A stretch of DNA of 64,000 bases from Rhizobium sp. RU20A (GTDB lineage: Bacteria > Pseudomonadota > Alphaproteobacteria > Rhizobiales > Rhizobiaceae). Where the stretch lies: positions 620,001 through 684,000 of the forward strand of contig NZ_FTMB01000001.1 in assembly GCF_900155885.1 (NCBI RefSeq), given 5' to 3'. The translations under genes and the position numbers were made by a program. Below, piece after piece: positions 39,718 to 48,511 of this stretch (positions are counted from its first letter, which is position 1; each line of letters starts with the position of its first letter). The notes beneath the pieces were generated by a model. That model saw only the letters and a list, made by a program, of their open reading frames with translations. It made no database searches and was not told where the DNA came from.

Positions 39718-41115
39718 CTATTTTGCGGCCGTAAGACGGGCCTTGAGGGCCGCAACGATCTTGTCGGCGAGCGCCTCGTAATCCTCGTCGAAATGGTGAC
39801 CGCCCTCGATGCCAAGCGTCTCGATGCCCTTGTCCTTCAGCGACGGGCAGGGATCGTCATCCTCCTCCGTGCCGTAGATGCACTGGATGAGGGAGGGCTT
39901 GATCTTGGCGATATCATCGAGCGAATTGCCCGCTTTCCCATCGCCCGCAACGCCGAGCCAGCCCTCGACGGAAATGACGTAGTCGACCTCCTTCGAGAGC
40001 GCGAGGAGCGACAGAAGCACCACGTGGTCGCGGTCATCGGCCGGGAGGAGGTTGTAGGTCGCCGGCAGCACGTCGGCGCCGAAGGAATAGCCGATCAGGA
40101 GAACGTTCTTGACGTGCCAGTGCTTGCGATAGGTGTCGATGATGCGCGTCAGGTCGTCGGCGGTTTCCTGCGGCTTGCGCTCCGACCAGAAGTAGCGGAG
40201 CGAATCAACGCCTACCACCGGAATGCCGCGATCCTGGAGGGCGCCGCCGACCTCGCGATCGAGATCGCGCCAACCGCCGTCGCCGGAATAGATCACGGCC
40301 ATGGTGTCCATGGTCGGTTTGGTCTCGAGGATGCTGAGCGGCAGGCCGAGCGGATCCTGCGTCTCGTTTTCAGCATTGATACTGTCATCGAGCGCCTGGC
40401 CAAGAGTCGTCATGGCATCGTCGTCGCTGTCGCGCGTCACGACATCCGGGTGATCCTTGACGATGGAGGCCACGTGCGCCTTGCCCTCGGCCGAGGCCTT
40501 GGCGGTGAAGAGCACGGTGACGGGGGCGGGCAGGGCCCCGTCCGTCAGGCCGTAGAGCATGCGGTCGCCGACTGACGTCTTTTCGGCCGGGGTGCACAGT
40601 TGCTTGGCAAGCGGAATGCCGGCCAGCGGATCGACGGCGATGGCCTCGCCGATCGTCGCTTCCGGGCTCTGGGCGATCATCGCCAGCGCCAGGGCGCCGC
40701 CCTCGCCGATGCCGGCCACGATCGGCGGCGTCAGCTTCTCGGCCTTGCCGACGCGCTGCACCTGGTGCACCAGCGATTCGACGTCCGAGATCATGTAGAC
40801 GCAGTCGCCGTCATCGGCCCTCAGCGCCTTCAGATACTCCGGGAAATCAATGCCGATGACGGCGACGTCATTGGCGATCAGCGCCTCGGCTTCCGCCTGT
40901 TCGGCGGCGTTCCAGCCATCCCCGTCGGAAATCAGCACGACATTGGCGACGGGCGGATTTTCCGGCAGCAGGATATGGTCGCCGGGGATCATGCCGGTGT
41001 CATAGTGCGGCGTCGTCGCATCCTGCGCGCCCGCAGAAAAGGGAACGAGGCAAAGGCCTGATAGCAAAGCGGCGACAAGGGTCGCCCGGGTCGTCGATGT
41101 GAGGCATGTCGTCAT
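39718..41115 (-). CDS. acvB: Periplasmic AcvB/VirJ-family hydrolase (lysyl-phosphatidylglycerol hydrolase)
   Basis: A 465-residue protein with a Sec signal (MTTCLTSTTRATLVAALLSG, cleavage near AGAQD) and two related alpha/beta-hydrolase halves. The C-terminal half has the strongly conserved AVIYSGDGGWRDLDREVG and the nucleophile elbow IGYSFGADVLP; the N-terminal half has a matching GIGEGGALAL. AcvB of Agrobacterium hydrolyses lysyl-PG made by LpiA and affects virulence. Here it overlaps lpiA by ATGA, so synthesis and breakdown enzymes are made from one transcript. Confidence 0.92.
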   Translation of the reverse strand: MTTCLTSTTRATLVAALLSGLCLVPFSAGAQDATTPHYDTGMIPGDHILLPENPPVANVVLISDGDGWNAAEQAEAEALIANDVAVIGIDFPEYLKALRADDGDCVYMISDVESLVHQVQRVGKAEKLTPPIVAGIGEGGALALAMIAQSPEATIGEAIAVDPLAGIPLAKQLCTPAEKTSVGDRMLYGLTDGALPAPVTVLFTAKASAEGKAHVASIVKDHPDVVTRDSDDDAMTTLGQALDDSINAENETQDPLGLPLSILETKPTMDTMAVIYSGDGGWRDLDREVGGALQDRGIPVVGVDSLRYFWSERKPQETADDLTRIIDTYRKHWHVKNVLLIGYSFGADVLPATYNLLPADDRDHVVLLSLLALSKEVDYVISVEGWLGVAGDGKAGNSLDDIAKIKPSLIQCIYGTEEDDDPCPSLKDKGIETLGIEGGHHFDEDYEALADKIVAALKARLTAAK

Positions 41116-43709
41116 TTCGAAATCACTCCCTTGACGCCGCCCCCGATAAGGAAGGTGACATCCATCAATGCAAGCGCGGCACCCGCTCCGTTGGCAACCG
41201 CAAGATAACGCGGTTCCCAGCGGGGGTGGAATTTTGATTTGAAAGCGCGCAGGCCCTTGAAGTTGTAGAAGCGCTCGCCGTGCTCGAAGAGCAGCCCGCC
41301 GATGCGGTCCCACACCGGCGCCGCCTCGCGCCGGGCCATGCCCGACAGTGGCGCCATGCCCAGATTGAAGCGCAGGTAACCCTCGCGTTTGAGGTGGTCG
41401 AGGATGCTGACGAACAGGAAGTCCATCGTGCCCCTCGGCGCTTCCGGCGCAAAGCGCATGAGATCGACGGTCGCCTCCGCCTTTGTGTTCGTCACCATCA
41501 GCGTGGCGAAGGCGACGATCTTTCCCTCCAGCCAGACGACGGCGACCGGCTGGGCGCGCATATATGCCTCGTCGAAGGCGCCGAGCGAGAAGGTCTTTTC
41601 GCGCGCCTGATGATGATCGAGCCAGCTGTCCGAGACGGCCTTGAGGTCTTCCATGATGGGGTCCAGCCCGTCCGTGCCGACGACGGTGAAGCTGAGGCCG
41701 TCGCGCTGGCCGCGGGTGTGGGACTGGCGCAGCGTCGCAAAGCGGCCGCCCTTCAGCTCGAAAGTCGGCAGATCGATCATGGCGAGTTCGCCGAGCTTGA
41801 AGGCGCGAAGGCCCGTATCCGCGCAGCAGGACAGCATGGCCGGGGAGATCTGGTAGAAGGCGGCGCGCCCGCCATAGCTGCGGGCGGTTTCCACGAACTG
41901 CCAGACGAGCTCGGGAAACTCCGCCTCGATGCCGACGGGATCCATCAGCGCGATCCAGGAGCGGCCATGGATGCCGTACATGATGAAGCTCTTGCCGGAG
42001 GGCGAGAACATCAGGTGCTTGTCGCCCATGCGAACCAGATTGGCATCGGCGACATCCTGCGCTTCGGCAATAGCGACGGCGCGCGCAAGGTCGTCCTCTT
42101 CGGCCGGTGCGGTGCGGATATGGGCGGGGCGCAGGAGGCCGTAGGCCGTCAGCGCCGCAGCACCGATCGCTACGCCGAGCAGGGCGCGCAGGCCGCGCGG
42201 CGCATCATCCTCGAAAGTGAACTGCCACCACAGGCGATGGGTATATTCGGTATCGCGGTAGATGAAGAGCAGGACCACCAGGGCGGAAATGAAGATCACC
42301 CCGATGGAGGCGACCCACAGCGGACCGAGCGTCTGCGGCCGGAGCGCCGCCCGGCGGGTATATTCCTTGCCGTTGGCAAGAAGCGCGGCGACAAGCAGGG
42401 CGAGCGCCAAGGCCTCGACCACCGCGACGGCTTTCAGGAGCGCCATGACGAGGGCGGCGGCACTCGCGACCAGCGCCACCCACCAGGCGACATCGACGCG
42501 CTGGCTGAGGCCGCGCGCCGTGACGAGCAGCACGAGCCCGACGATGCTCGACAGGAAATGTGCGCTTTCGACGATCGGCAGCGGCAGATAGGTCGAGAGC
42601 AGATCGAGCGTCAGATCCTCGGACGGCACGACGCTCGAAAAGATCAGCATGGCGCCGAGAATGAAGGCGAGGGTGGAGATGAGGATCGGCGCGAGCCGCC
42701 CCGCCACCGCCGCCGTTTCCGCAACGCCGGGCCGACCGGCAAGCGCCCGCATTTCCGTCACCAGCAGCAGCACGACGGAGACGAGCAGCGGCAGCACGTA
42801 GTAGACGAGGCGGTAGAGAACGAGCCCGCCGAGCAACTGGTCGAGGCTGATCGCCTGCGACAGGCCCGCCATCATCACCGCCTCGAAGACGCCGAGGCCG
42901 GCCGGCACGTGGCTGAGGACCCCGAAGCCGATGGCGGTCGCGTAGATGGCGAGGAAGGTCGGCCAGCCCACATGGGTCTCGGGCAGCAGCACATAGAGCA
43001 CGGAGGCGGAAGCGGCGATATCGGCGGCCGAGACGAGGAACTGGCGGGATGCCGTGCGGCTGTCGGGAAGCCTGAGGCGCATCCTGCCGAGCTTGACGCT
43101 GCGCCCGTCCCGGCCGAGCCAGAAGACCACGGTCACGAGGGCAAGGATGCCGCCGGCGATGATGCGCAAAATAACCGGATCGACGGCAATGATGCCGGCG
43201 ACACGCGGCGCGACGGCGAGCGTTGCGAGCGCGCTGACGACGAGCAGGCCGAGCCCGAAGGAGAGGGTGACGAAGCCGATGACCCGGGCGATCTCGCCGG
43301 GCGTGAGGCCGAGCCGGCTATAGGCGCGCAGCCGGATCGCCCCGCCGCTGAGCGGCCCGAAACCGACGGTATTGCCGACCGCATAGGCGGTGAAGGCCGT
43401 GACCGCGACGGAGGCGAAGGGCTTCTTGCGGCCGACGAAATCGAGCGCGTTGGTGTCGTAGAGGATGAGGCAGAGGAAGCTGAGGCCCGTGAAGAACACG
43501 GCCGCGCCGATGTCGAGCCAGGTCGTGTCGGAGAGCGCGTCGATCACGTCCGCGTAGCGCACCTCGTCGGTGAGGCGGTATAGCGCAAAGGCCATGAGTC
43601 CGCTGACCGCGACGATGGCGGCCGCGGTGAGATAAATCCGGTAGGTCAGGAAGAGCTGTCGCCAGCCGCTGATGGCGGGAATGTCGTCGGACCGTTGCTC
43701 GGTGAGCAT
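41112..43709 (-). CDS. lpiA: Lysyl-phosphatidylglycerol synthase LpiA/MprF
   Basis: An 865-residue membrane enzyme that transfers lysine from Lys-tRNA to phosphatidylglycerol and flips the product, giving resistance to cationic peptides and acid. The N-terminal half has about 13-14 hydrophobic segments; the C-terminal 300 residues form the cytosolic GNAT-like domain with KHLMFSPSGKSFIMYGIHGRSWIAL and RKFAPEAPRGTM-like RFAPEAPRGTMDFLF. Length matches the family. In rhizobia lpiA is induced by low pH; no promoter element could be recognised here. It is the upstream gene of the lpiA-acvB operon. Confidence 0.95.
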   Translation of the reverse strand: MLTEQRSDDIPAISGWRQLFLTYRIYLTAAAIVAVSGLMAFALYRLTDEVRYADVIDALSDTTWLDIGAAVFFTGLSFLCLILYDTNALDFVGRKKPFASVAVTAFTAYAVGNTVGFGPLSGGAIRLRAYSRLGLTPGEIARVIGFVTLSFGLGLLVVSALATLAVAPRVAGIIAVDPVILRIIAGGILALVTVVFWLGRDGRSVKLGRMRLRLPDSRTASRQFLVSAADIAASASVLYVLLPETHVGWPTFLAIYATAIGFGVLSHVPAGLGVFEAVMMAGLSQAISLDQLLGGLVLYRLVYYVLPLLVSVVLLLVTEMRALAGRPGVAETAAVAGRLAPILISTLAFILGAMLIFSSVVPSEDLTLDLLSTYLPLPIVESAHFLSSIVGLVLLVTARGLSQRVDVAWWVALVASAAALVMALLKAVAVVEALALALLVAALLANGKEYTRRAALRPQTLGPLWVASIGVIFISALVVLLFIYRDTEYTHRLWWQFTFEDDAPRGLRALLGVAIGAAALTAYGLLRPAHIRTAPAEEDDLARAVAIAEAQDVADANLVRMGDKHLMFSPSGKSFIMYGIHGRSWIALMDPVGIEAEFPELVWQFVETARSYGGRAAFYQISPAMLSCCADTGLRAFKLGELAMIDLPTFELKGGRFATLRQSHTRGQRDGLSFTVVGTDGLDPIMEDLKAVSDSWLDHHQAREKTFSLGAFDEAYMRAQPVAVVWLEGKIVAFATLMVTNTKAEATVDLMRFAPEAPRGTMDFLFVSILDHLKREGYLRFNLGMAPLSGMARREAAPVWDRIGGLLFEHGERFYNFKGLRAFKSKFHPRWEPRYLAVANGAGAALALMDVTFLIGGGVKGVISK

Positions 43710-44147
43710 CGAAGATCTCCGGAGGTGTCGGGTGTCGCGCGGAAAGGGGGAGGATCAGTTCAGGCGAGGGGCTTGGCAGCGCTCATCCGCCGGCCCATCA
43801 TCGGTCCATCAAGAAAAGCCTGTCACGGCGCATACCCCATCAAGGAATCGAGGCTCCGCCGGCCGGGGAGGCCGAGACGGACCGATATACAAGAGATCAC
43901 GGATACGTGAAGCTAACGTGATAGACGCCTACGCCAAGGGCCGCATCGACGCAAATTAAATAATGGACAGGATTGCGCGGGGATGGGACGTTCCGCTTGA
44001 ACGTGGTCGATCATTGCGCCACGGACTCTCGCACCGGCGTCTGTGCCGCGGCAGGCCTGACCGATGAAGGCGCCTGCGAAGAGGACTGAATGGGTGGGGC
44101 ACGGCCGCCGGACCAACGGGCGGGCGACCGTGATCTAAGGTCGGCGC
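43710..44147. other. Intergenic region upstream of lpiA
   Basis: About 440 bases with no convincing gene. The part next to 43709 should carry the lpiA promoter. Short open frames on both strands look like chance. I see no RNA gene or repeat in it. Confidence 0.5.
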
Positions 44148-44519
44148 TTAGGCCTCGACCGTTTCGCGGACATCGTCGAGCAGGAAATGCACGATCACAT
44201 AACGCGTCGTATAGGCGTGACCGCTGCCCGACACGCTCTCGACACTTCCGCCATCCGAGGGATGCCATGACTGGTAATGCGGATTGTTGGTGATGAGCGT
44301 GATGGCCTTGCCGGCCAAGGCGCCGCCAAGCCGGTACCGCGCTTCCGCGAGCGGCCAGATCTTTTCGAAATCCTGCTGCGTCACCCGTGCCTTCAGCGCC
44401 TTCCGGCTCACCGCCTTGCCAGCCGGGGCACCTTCGCTCGCCGCTGGCGCGATCTGAAGCGCGACCTCCTCGGAACCCTCCAAAAGATAAGCAAACTCCT
44501 CCGGCCACATCCGTCTCAT
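44148..44519 (-). CDS. Hypothetical protein flanking the integrated element
   Basis: A 123-residue protein starting MRRMWPEEFAYLLEGSEEVAL and ending in LLDDVRETVEA. It contains RYRLGGALAGKAITLITNNPHYQSWHPSDGGSVESV. No membrane segment or known domain is recognised. Codon use resembles the surrounding chromosome rather than the element, and it lies 100 bases outside the left attachment repeat, so it is counted as host sequence. The family is unknown to me. Confidence 0.6.
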   Translation of the reverse strand: MRRMWPEEFAYLLEGSEEVALQIAPAASEGAPAGKAVSRKALKARVTQQDFEKIWPLAEARYRLGGALAGKAITLITNNPHYQSWHPSDGGSVESVSGSGHAYTTRYVIVHFLLDDVRETVEA

Positions 44520-44619
44520 AAAGCGCTCCTCCCAAAGCTATCGATCTTGCGAGGAGAACTGTAGCGCGTTTGCGGTGATAGGCAATGCACGGATGAAGAG
44601 GGCGGGATAACTGCGGCTG

Positions 44620-44633
44620 TGGCGGATGGGGTG
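44620..44633. repeat. Left attachment site repeat
   Basis: TGGCGGATGGGGTG, identical to 54274-54287, which is the 3' end of tRNA-Ser including CCA. It marks the integrase-side junction of the element. Confidence 0.8.
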
Positions 44634-44763
44634 TCCGTATAACCTTAAATAATTTCAGCGCTGGCAAGGTCTTGTTTTTCAACGAAAATCGGAATTTATG
44701 TCAATAAATACAGATGCTTAAATCTGCCTGCCGTATTCCGGTTATGTCTCGTTGTGTCCTTTG

Positions 44764-44809
44764 CCATTCCACATAATTGCGCTATATCCAATGCGATTAT
44801 GTGGAATGG
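44764..44809 (+). promoter_or_regulatory. 14-bp inverted repeat over the int promoter
   Basis: Perfect arms at 44764-44777 and 44796-44809 with an 18-base spacer. A promoter-like TTGCCA (44761-44766) and TATATC (44783-44788) with 16-base spacing overlaps it, and int starts at 44827. It may be an operator for int or an arm site bound by integrase. Confidence 0.6.
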
Positions 44810-44826
44810 ATGTGGAAAGGCTGGAT

Positions 44827-46185
44827 ATGGCGGAACGAGAAGAAAGTAAGGAGCCTGTAGAGCGTTTGAAAACAATCAATCGTCTCGATCCGAAAAAGAT
44901 TGAGGCGTTAGCTCCCAAGACAAGCGAGACGGGCAAACTTATACCAAACAAAGTGCATGATGGCGGAGGGCTTTACGTCGTGGTCAGTCCGCAGGGCAAC
45001 AAAAGTTTCGTCATGCGTTACACGTTCGATGGCAAGGCGCGTGAGGATGGTCTGGGGGCCGTTCAAACAACCGTCAAGGGCAAGAAGACGCTCGGCATCA
45101 GCCTCAGCGAAGCACGCAATAAAGCGCAAGAGTATCGCGTGCTCGTGGGCAAAGGGCTCGACCCTCGTCAAGAGTTAAGGGGTGAGACGCCCAAGGCCGA
45201 AGATGACGGGGCAGGGGATGACGGGAGCGCTACAATCTCGGAAGCCGCAACCCCAGAAGACTTGCCCACCTTCCGAGATTGTATGATCAAGGTTCTGGAT
45301 AACAAGGACAAGCGCTGGAAAAACGAAAAGCACCGGCAGCAATGGCATATGACATTGAACAAGTACGCCGAGCCGCTTCATGATTTGGCTGTCGCTGCCA
45401 TTGCGGTGGATGACGTAGAGCGGACTCTTAAGCCTCACTGGCACGAACGACCGGAGACCGCTGACCGACTTCGTTCTCGCATAGCAGCGGTCATTGAGTA
45501 CGCGATTGCAAAGAAATGGCGCACTGACGCAAACCCTGCGACTGCGAAGCTTATCAAGAGTGTGATGCCGGAACGGTCTCAGGAAGAGGAAGCCGTCGCC
45601 TCAATGAAGGCAATGCCGCATGTGGATGCGCCAGCGTTCTATGCGCGGTTAGCGGAAGCAAAGGGCAAGGATGCTCTTGCGCTACGTTTCACGATCTTGA
45701 ACGCAAGTCGTTCGGGCGAAGTGCGTTTGGCGGTTTGGGATGAAATCGATTTTGACAACGCTTGCTGGACCATCCCGCCAAATAGATTGAAGCGCCCTGT
45801 AAACATCGAAGGCAAACCGCAGCCGCACAAAGTTCCGTTGTCCGATGAGGCGATTGCAGTTCTTAGGATTCAAGAGAAGAATCAAAAGCCCGAAGACAAT
45901 GGTTTCGTTTTCCCCGGTAGCAAGCCCGGTAAGCCGCTGTCCGATATGACACTCACTGCCGTCTTGCGCCGCTGGAAGTTGCCATTCCATGTGCATGGCT
46001 TCCGCTCGACCTTCCGCGATTGGGCAGCGGAGAATAACGCATCGTTCGAACTGGCAGAGAAGTGCTTAGGCCATGCTGTCGGGGACCGCACATCGCGAGC
46101 ATATTTCCGCAGTGACTTGTTTGATCAGCGGCGCGAGCTAATGGCCGCTTGGGCTGCTTATCTAACGTCTAGGGCATCTGAATAA
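44827..46185 (+). CDS. int: Tyrosine recombinase, P4-type integrase
   Basis: A 452-residue site-specific recombinase of the P4/DUF4102 group. The N-terminal arm-binding domain has VHDGGGLYVVVSPQGNKSFVMRY and LSEARNKAQEYRVLVGKGLDP. Catalytic residues are intact: Arg in NASRSGEVRLAVWDE, HxxR in HGFRSTFRDWAAE, the GH in CLGHAVGD and the Tyr in SRAYFRSDL. The start at 44827 (MAEREESK) leaves the inverted repeat in the leader; the frame is open to 44752. It should integrate the element at the 3' end of tRNA-Ser. Confidence 0.94.
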   Translation: MAEREESKEPVERLKTINRLDPKKIEALAPKTSETGKLIPNKVHDGGGLYVVVSPQGNKSFVMRYTFDGKAREDGLGAVQTTVKGKKTLGISLSEARNKAQEYRVLVGKGLDPRQELRGETPKAEDDGAGDDGSATISEAATPEDLPTFRDCMIKVLDNKDKRWKNEKHRQQWHMTLNKYAEPLHDLAVAAIAVDDVERTLKPHWHERPETADRLRSRIAAVIEYAIAKKWRTDANPATAKLIKSVMPERSQEEEAVASMKAMPHVDAPAFYARLAEAKGKDALALRFTILNASRSGEVRLAVWDEIDFDNACWTIPPNRLKRPVNIEGKPQPHKVPLSDEAIAVLRIQEKNQKPEDNGFVFPGSKPGKPLSDMTLTAVLRRWKLPFHVHGFRSTFRDWAAENNASFELAEKCLGHAVGDRTSRAYFRSDLFDQRRELMAAWAAYLTSRASE

Positions 46186-46206
46186 TCAGATCGAAGTAGA
46201 GAGACA

Positions 46207-46232
46207 AAAGGCCGCGATAATGCGGCCTTTTT
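46207..46232. terminator. Bidirectional terminator after int
   Basis: A perfect 9-bp stem (46207-46215 with 46222-46230) flanked by A-run and T-run; it ends int on the plus strand and the serine recombinase gene on the minus strand. Confidence 0.85.
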
Positions 46233-46257
46233 CTTTGATGACACTTTTTGATGACGG

Positions 46258-46884
46258 CTAGTTGGTGATGGATGATAGCCGCTTTTTAACATTGGCAATA
46301 GTCCCGCGACTGCATCCAACGGTCTCTTGGATTTCGCTCCACGACATTCCTGAGGCCAACAGCTTGGCAATGCGTTGGTGCATCTTTTCATCGGTTTGAC
46401 GGCCCTTGTAGCGCCCGTCAGCCTTCGCCTTGACGATACCTTGCGCCTGACGCCTGCGACGGTCCTCATAGTCTTTGCGGGCAATGGCAGCCAACATGTC
46501 GAGCATCATCGCATTCAGCGCCTCGTACATGCGGGCGGTGAAGTCATCACCGTTGACTGCCTTCGTAAGCTCCCAAGATGTCGGGAGGTCCAGCGCCACC
46601 ACCTTCACCTGCTTGGACTTCATTTCCACCTTAAGGCGTTCCCAATCGGCTGCATTGAGGCGGCTAAGTCGGTCCACCTGCTCAATCAAGAGAATATCGC
46701 CGTCCTCACAGTCAGTCAGGAGGCGAAAAAGCTCAGGCCGCTGGAGCGATGCGCCGCTTTCGTTTTCGACGTAGTAGCTGGCAATCTTTAGCTTGCGCTC
46801 ATTCGCAAAGGTCTGAAGGTCTGCCTTTGCACGATTGGCGTCTTGCTCTTTCGTGGATGCGCGAAGGTAGGCACGAACAAACAT
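46258..46884 (-). CDS. Serine recombinase (resolvase/invertase family)
   Basis: A 208-residue small serine recombinase. The catalytic Ser10 lies in YLRASTKEQD, and the conserved Arg residues in LIEQVDRLSRLN are intact. The C-terminal helix-turn-helix DNA-binding domain is LLASGMSWSEIQETVGCSRGTIANVKKRL. Such enzymes resolve dimers or invert segments; no invertible gene is evident here. The upstream region (46898-46991) has nested repeats that could be its recombination site. It faces away from int and shares its terminator. Confidence 0.92.
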   Translation of the reverse strand: MFVRAYLRASTKEQDANRAKADLQTFANERKLKIASYYVENESGASLQRPELFRLLTDCEDGDILLIEQVDRLSRLNAADWERLKVEMKSKQVKVVALDLPTSWELTKAVNGDDFTARMYEALNAMMLDMLAAIARKDYEDRRRRQAQGIVKAKADGRYKGRQTDEKMHQRIAKLLASGMSWSEIQETVGCSRGTIANVKKRLSSITN

Positions 46885-46897
46885 GACCGGACTCCAA

Positions 46898-46991
46898 AGT
46901 CTATTTAGGATAGGTCATTTGTATCAGTCTATTTTGCATCGGTCAACAACTGATATGAGGCAGTCAAATGACCATTGTTATCGGTCTATTT
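46898..46991. repeat. Repeat cluster upstream of the serine recombinase gene
   Basis: Contains a perfect 9-bp inverted repeat (46913-46921 with 46965-46973), a 7-bp inverted repeat inside it (46922-46928 with 46949-46955), and three copies of GTCTATTT (46899, 46927, 46984). The position just before the recombinase start suggests a res-type site or operator. Confidence 0.5.
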
Positions 46992-47019
46992 GAGCCATAG
47001 CCAAAATGACCAGACCAAA

Positions 47020-47043
47020 AACCCCAGCCAAAAGACTGGGGTT
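47020..47043 (-). terminator. Terminator of the phage-like operon
   Basis: An 8-bp perfect stem (47020-47027 with 47036-47043) followed on the minus strand by TTT; lies 36 bases past the last operon gene. Confidence 0.75.
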
Positions 47044-47078
47044 CTATGATTGTTCCAACTTCAGAACTCGCTAAAGTT

Positions 47079-47408
47079 TCATTCGCTTTTTGTTCGCGTA
47101 AGCTCCGCCTGCAATTCGGCAAGCTGCATTTGCTTGAGCCGGATTGAAACGGAATGGGCAGAATCCTCGTAATCCGCAATGAAAAGCCGATTATCCGCAG
47201 GACATCCGCACTTATCGAGGTGCTTGTGCATCTCTTCCGAAATCTCAATATCGGACATGTAGTAATCGCACTGCCCAACAAAATTCCTGACCTGCTTTTC
47301 GCTATTCAACAGCAATGTCGGGAAACACATTTGCATTCTGGGATATGTTTCTTCCGAAGTGCTTAGCGCTACTACGTAGTGCTGCTGGAGTTTTTCCATA
47401 CTATTCAT
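47079..47408 (-). CDS. Hypothetical protein, last gene of the phage-like operon
   Basis: A 109-residue protein starting MNSMEKLQQHYVVAL. It has four Cys residues, in QMCFPTLL, VGQCDYY and DKCGCPADN, and a C-terminal helix (LKQMQLAELQAELTRTKSE) that may be a coiled coil. I do not recognise a family. The start at 47408 is chosen because GAGG lies 6 bases upstream, within the end of the terminase-like gene, giving an eight-base overlap (ATGAATAG) that implies coupling; a further ATG at 47420 has no such site. Confidence 0.65.
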   Translation of the reverse strand: MNSMEKLQQHYVVALSTSEETYPRMQMCFPTLLLNSEKQVRNFVGQCDYYMSDIEISEEMHKHLDKCGCPADNRLFIADYEDSAHSVSIRLKQMQLAELQAELTRTKSE

Positions 47409-47889
47409 TTTCTGCCTCATGTTCGATTGTTAATGCTTGACTTTTGTTTTGGGATTGGAGTATGTTGGCTAAGGATTCTAAGTCCTCAGTCGCCAGCTTG
47501 GCGGGATCGATGACGGTAAATTGGATCGAGCCGATCTGGGGCGCGGGAAGGCCGGTGAAGTTAACCGCGCCATTTGTCTCGATTTCCCGGCGTTCGGTGT
47601 AATCGTCCCTAAAGCGGGCTTGGGCGGATTTGATCCACAAGTTTGCGTTGAAGTTTCGATTGTCGAAATTCTCGCGGGCCGTACGTTCGAAGTAGGCTTG
47701 TTCCTCAGTCTTCGCGCGCATAAGCGCTGCCGAAAAATCGTCGTATGTTTGTGACCATTCCCAAAGTGTCGAGCGGGCAACGCCGATTGCTGAAGCCCAT
47801 TCGGAAACGGACTTGCCCTGCTTTCCTAACTCGACAACGAGATCACAATACTCTTCGCGATAAAGCGTGGGCCTTCCGCGCTCCGTCAT
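47401..47889 (-). CDS. Small-terminase-like DNA-binding protein
   Basis: A 162-residue protein with an N-terminal helix-turn-helix: RPTLYREEYCDLVVELGKQGKSVSEWASAIGVARSTLWEW. This is followed by a helical region (DDFSAALMRAKTEEQAYFERTARENF and ANLWIKSAQARFRDDYTERRE), a layout seen in phage small terminase subunits that recognise pac DNA. The closing residues are variable. In phage satellites a dedicated small terminase redirects packaging; that role here is inferred. No large terminase is in the element. Its start overlaps the upstream gene by ATGA. Confidence 0.7.
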   Translation of the reverse strand: MTERGRPTLYREEYCDLVVELGKQGKSVSEWASAIGVARSTLWEWSQTYDDFSAALMRAKTEEQAYFERTARENFDNRNFNANLWIKSAQARFRDDYTERREIETNGAVNFTGLPAPQIGSIQFTVIDPAKLATEDLESLANILQSQNKSQALTIEHEAENE

Positions 47890-48263
47890 CGCATCACCTG
47901 AATCGACAATCGCGCATAGTCCTCAGAACCCTTGCGGGGAATCCGAAACGGGCGGGCTGTGGGTTCGGATTCGTGGCGCATATCGGCTGCAAAGCGAGAT
48001 GTGAAGCCAAGCATTCCGCTGTGGTAGACATCCATTACCCGGCGACCAGCGACGAGGAAATAAGGACGCTGACCAACCTTCCGCAGTTGATGATAAACGA
48101 CTTCGAGCAGAGAACGGTGGCCCATGTGATCCACCTGCAATTCAGTTGTGCTGATGCACGTGACAACTGCGCTTGAACCGTCTTCAAACCGCACAAGGCC
48201 GCTTGCGCCGGGGATCAAAAGGCCGTTGCGCTGGAGATCGGAAATGCGAATACGCTTGATCAT
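47886..48263 (-). CDS. Hypothetical phage-like protein
   Basis: A 125-residue, probably beta-rich protein starting MIKRIRISDLQRNGLLIPGASGLVRFEDGSS. It contains STTELQVDHMGHRSLLEVVYHQL and ends RLSIQVMR. No family is recognised. It overlaps the neighbouring genes by four bases at both ends (ATGA), so it is translated with them. Confidence 0.65.
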   Translation of the reverse strand: MIKRIRISDLQRNGLLIPGASGLVRFEDGSSAVVTCISTTELQVDHMGHRSLLEVVYHQLRKVGQRPYFLVAGRRVMDVYHSGMLGFTSRFAADMRHESEPTARPFRIPRKGSEDYARLSIQVMR

Positions 48264-48508
48264 TTGCCTGCCCCCTTCGTCTTGGCTGCCTGTTGATCGG
48301 CTAGATCAGCAAACAGGTTTGAAAGCTCAAACGTGACATCAACGTAATCGACGATTTTGCTTTTAAGTTTTGCGCGCTGTTTTGGTGTAATCCCGTCAAT
48401 CGGCGCTTTGGAAAAAACAAACGACGCGGAGTGCTTGTCGAGATCGCAGGACATTTTGTAGAAAAAGAAAGATGCGTCTTTGAAATTTACGAGATCAGGA
48501 AATTCCAT
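48260..48508 (-). CDS. Hypothetical small phage-like protein
   Basis: An 82-residue protein starting MEFPDLVNFKDASFFFYKMSCDL, with a lysine-rich middle (KQRAKLKSKIVDYVD) and tail (AAKTKGAGK). No membrane segment or known domain is seen. Three bases separate it from the gene upstream and its stop overlaps the next start. Confidence 0.6.
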   Translation of the reverse strand: MEFPDLVNFKDASFFFYKMSCDLDKHSASFVFSKAPIDGITPKQRAKLKSKIVDYVDVTFELSNLFADLADQQAAKTKGAGK

Positions 48509-48511
48509 TTT

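Noticed and set aside
41280-43583. A 767-codon open frame on the plus strand opposite lpiA
   Set aside because: Composition is almost only charged residues and Gly/Ala, the mirror of the lpiA codons; no domain is seen.
43860-43960. Short plus-strand frame ending VIDAYAKGRIDAN upstream of lpiA
   Set aside because: No ribosome site and too short to judge; considered chance.
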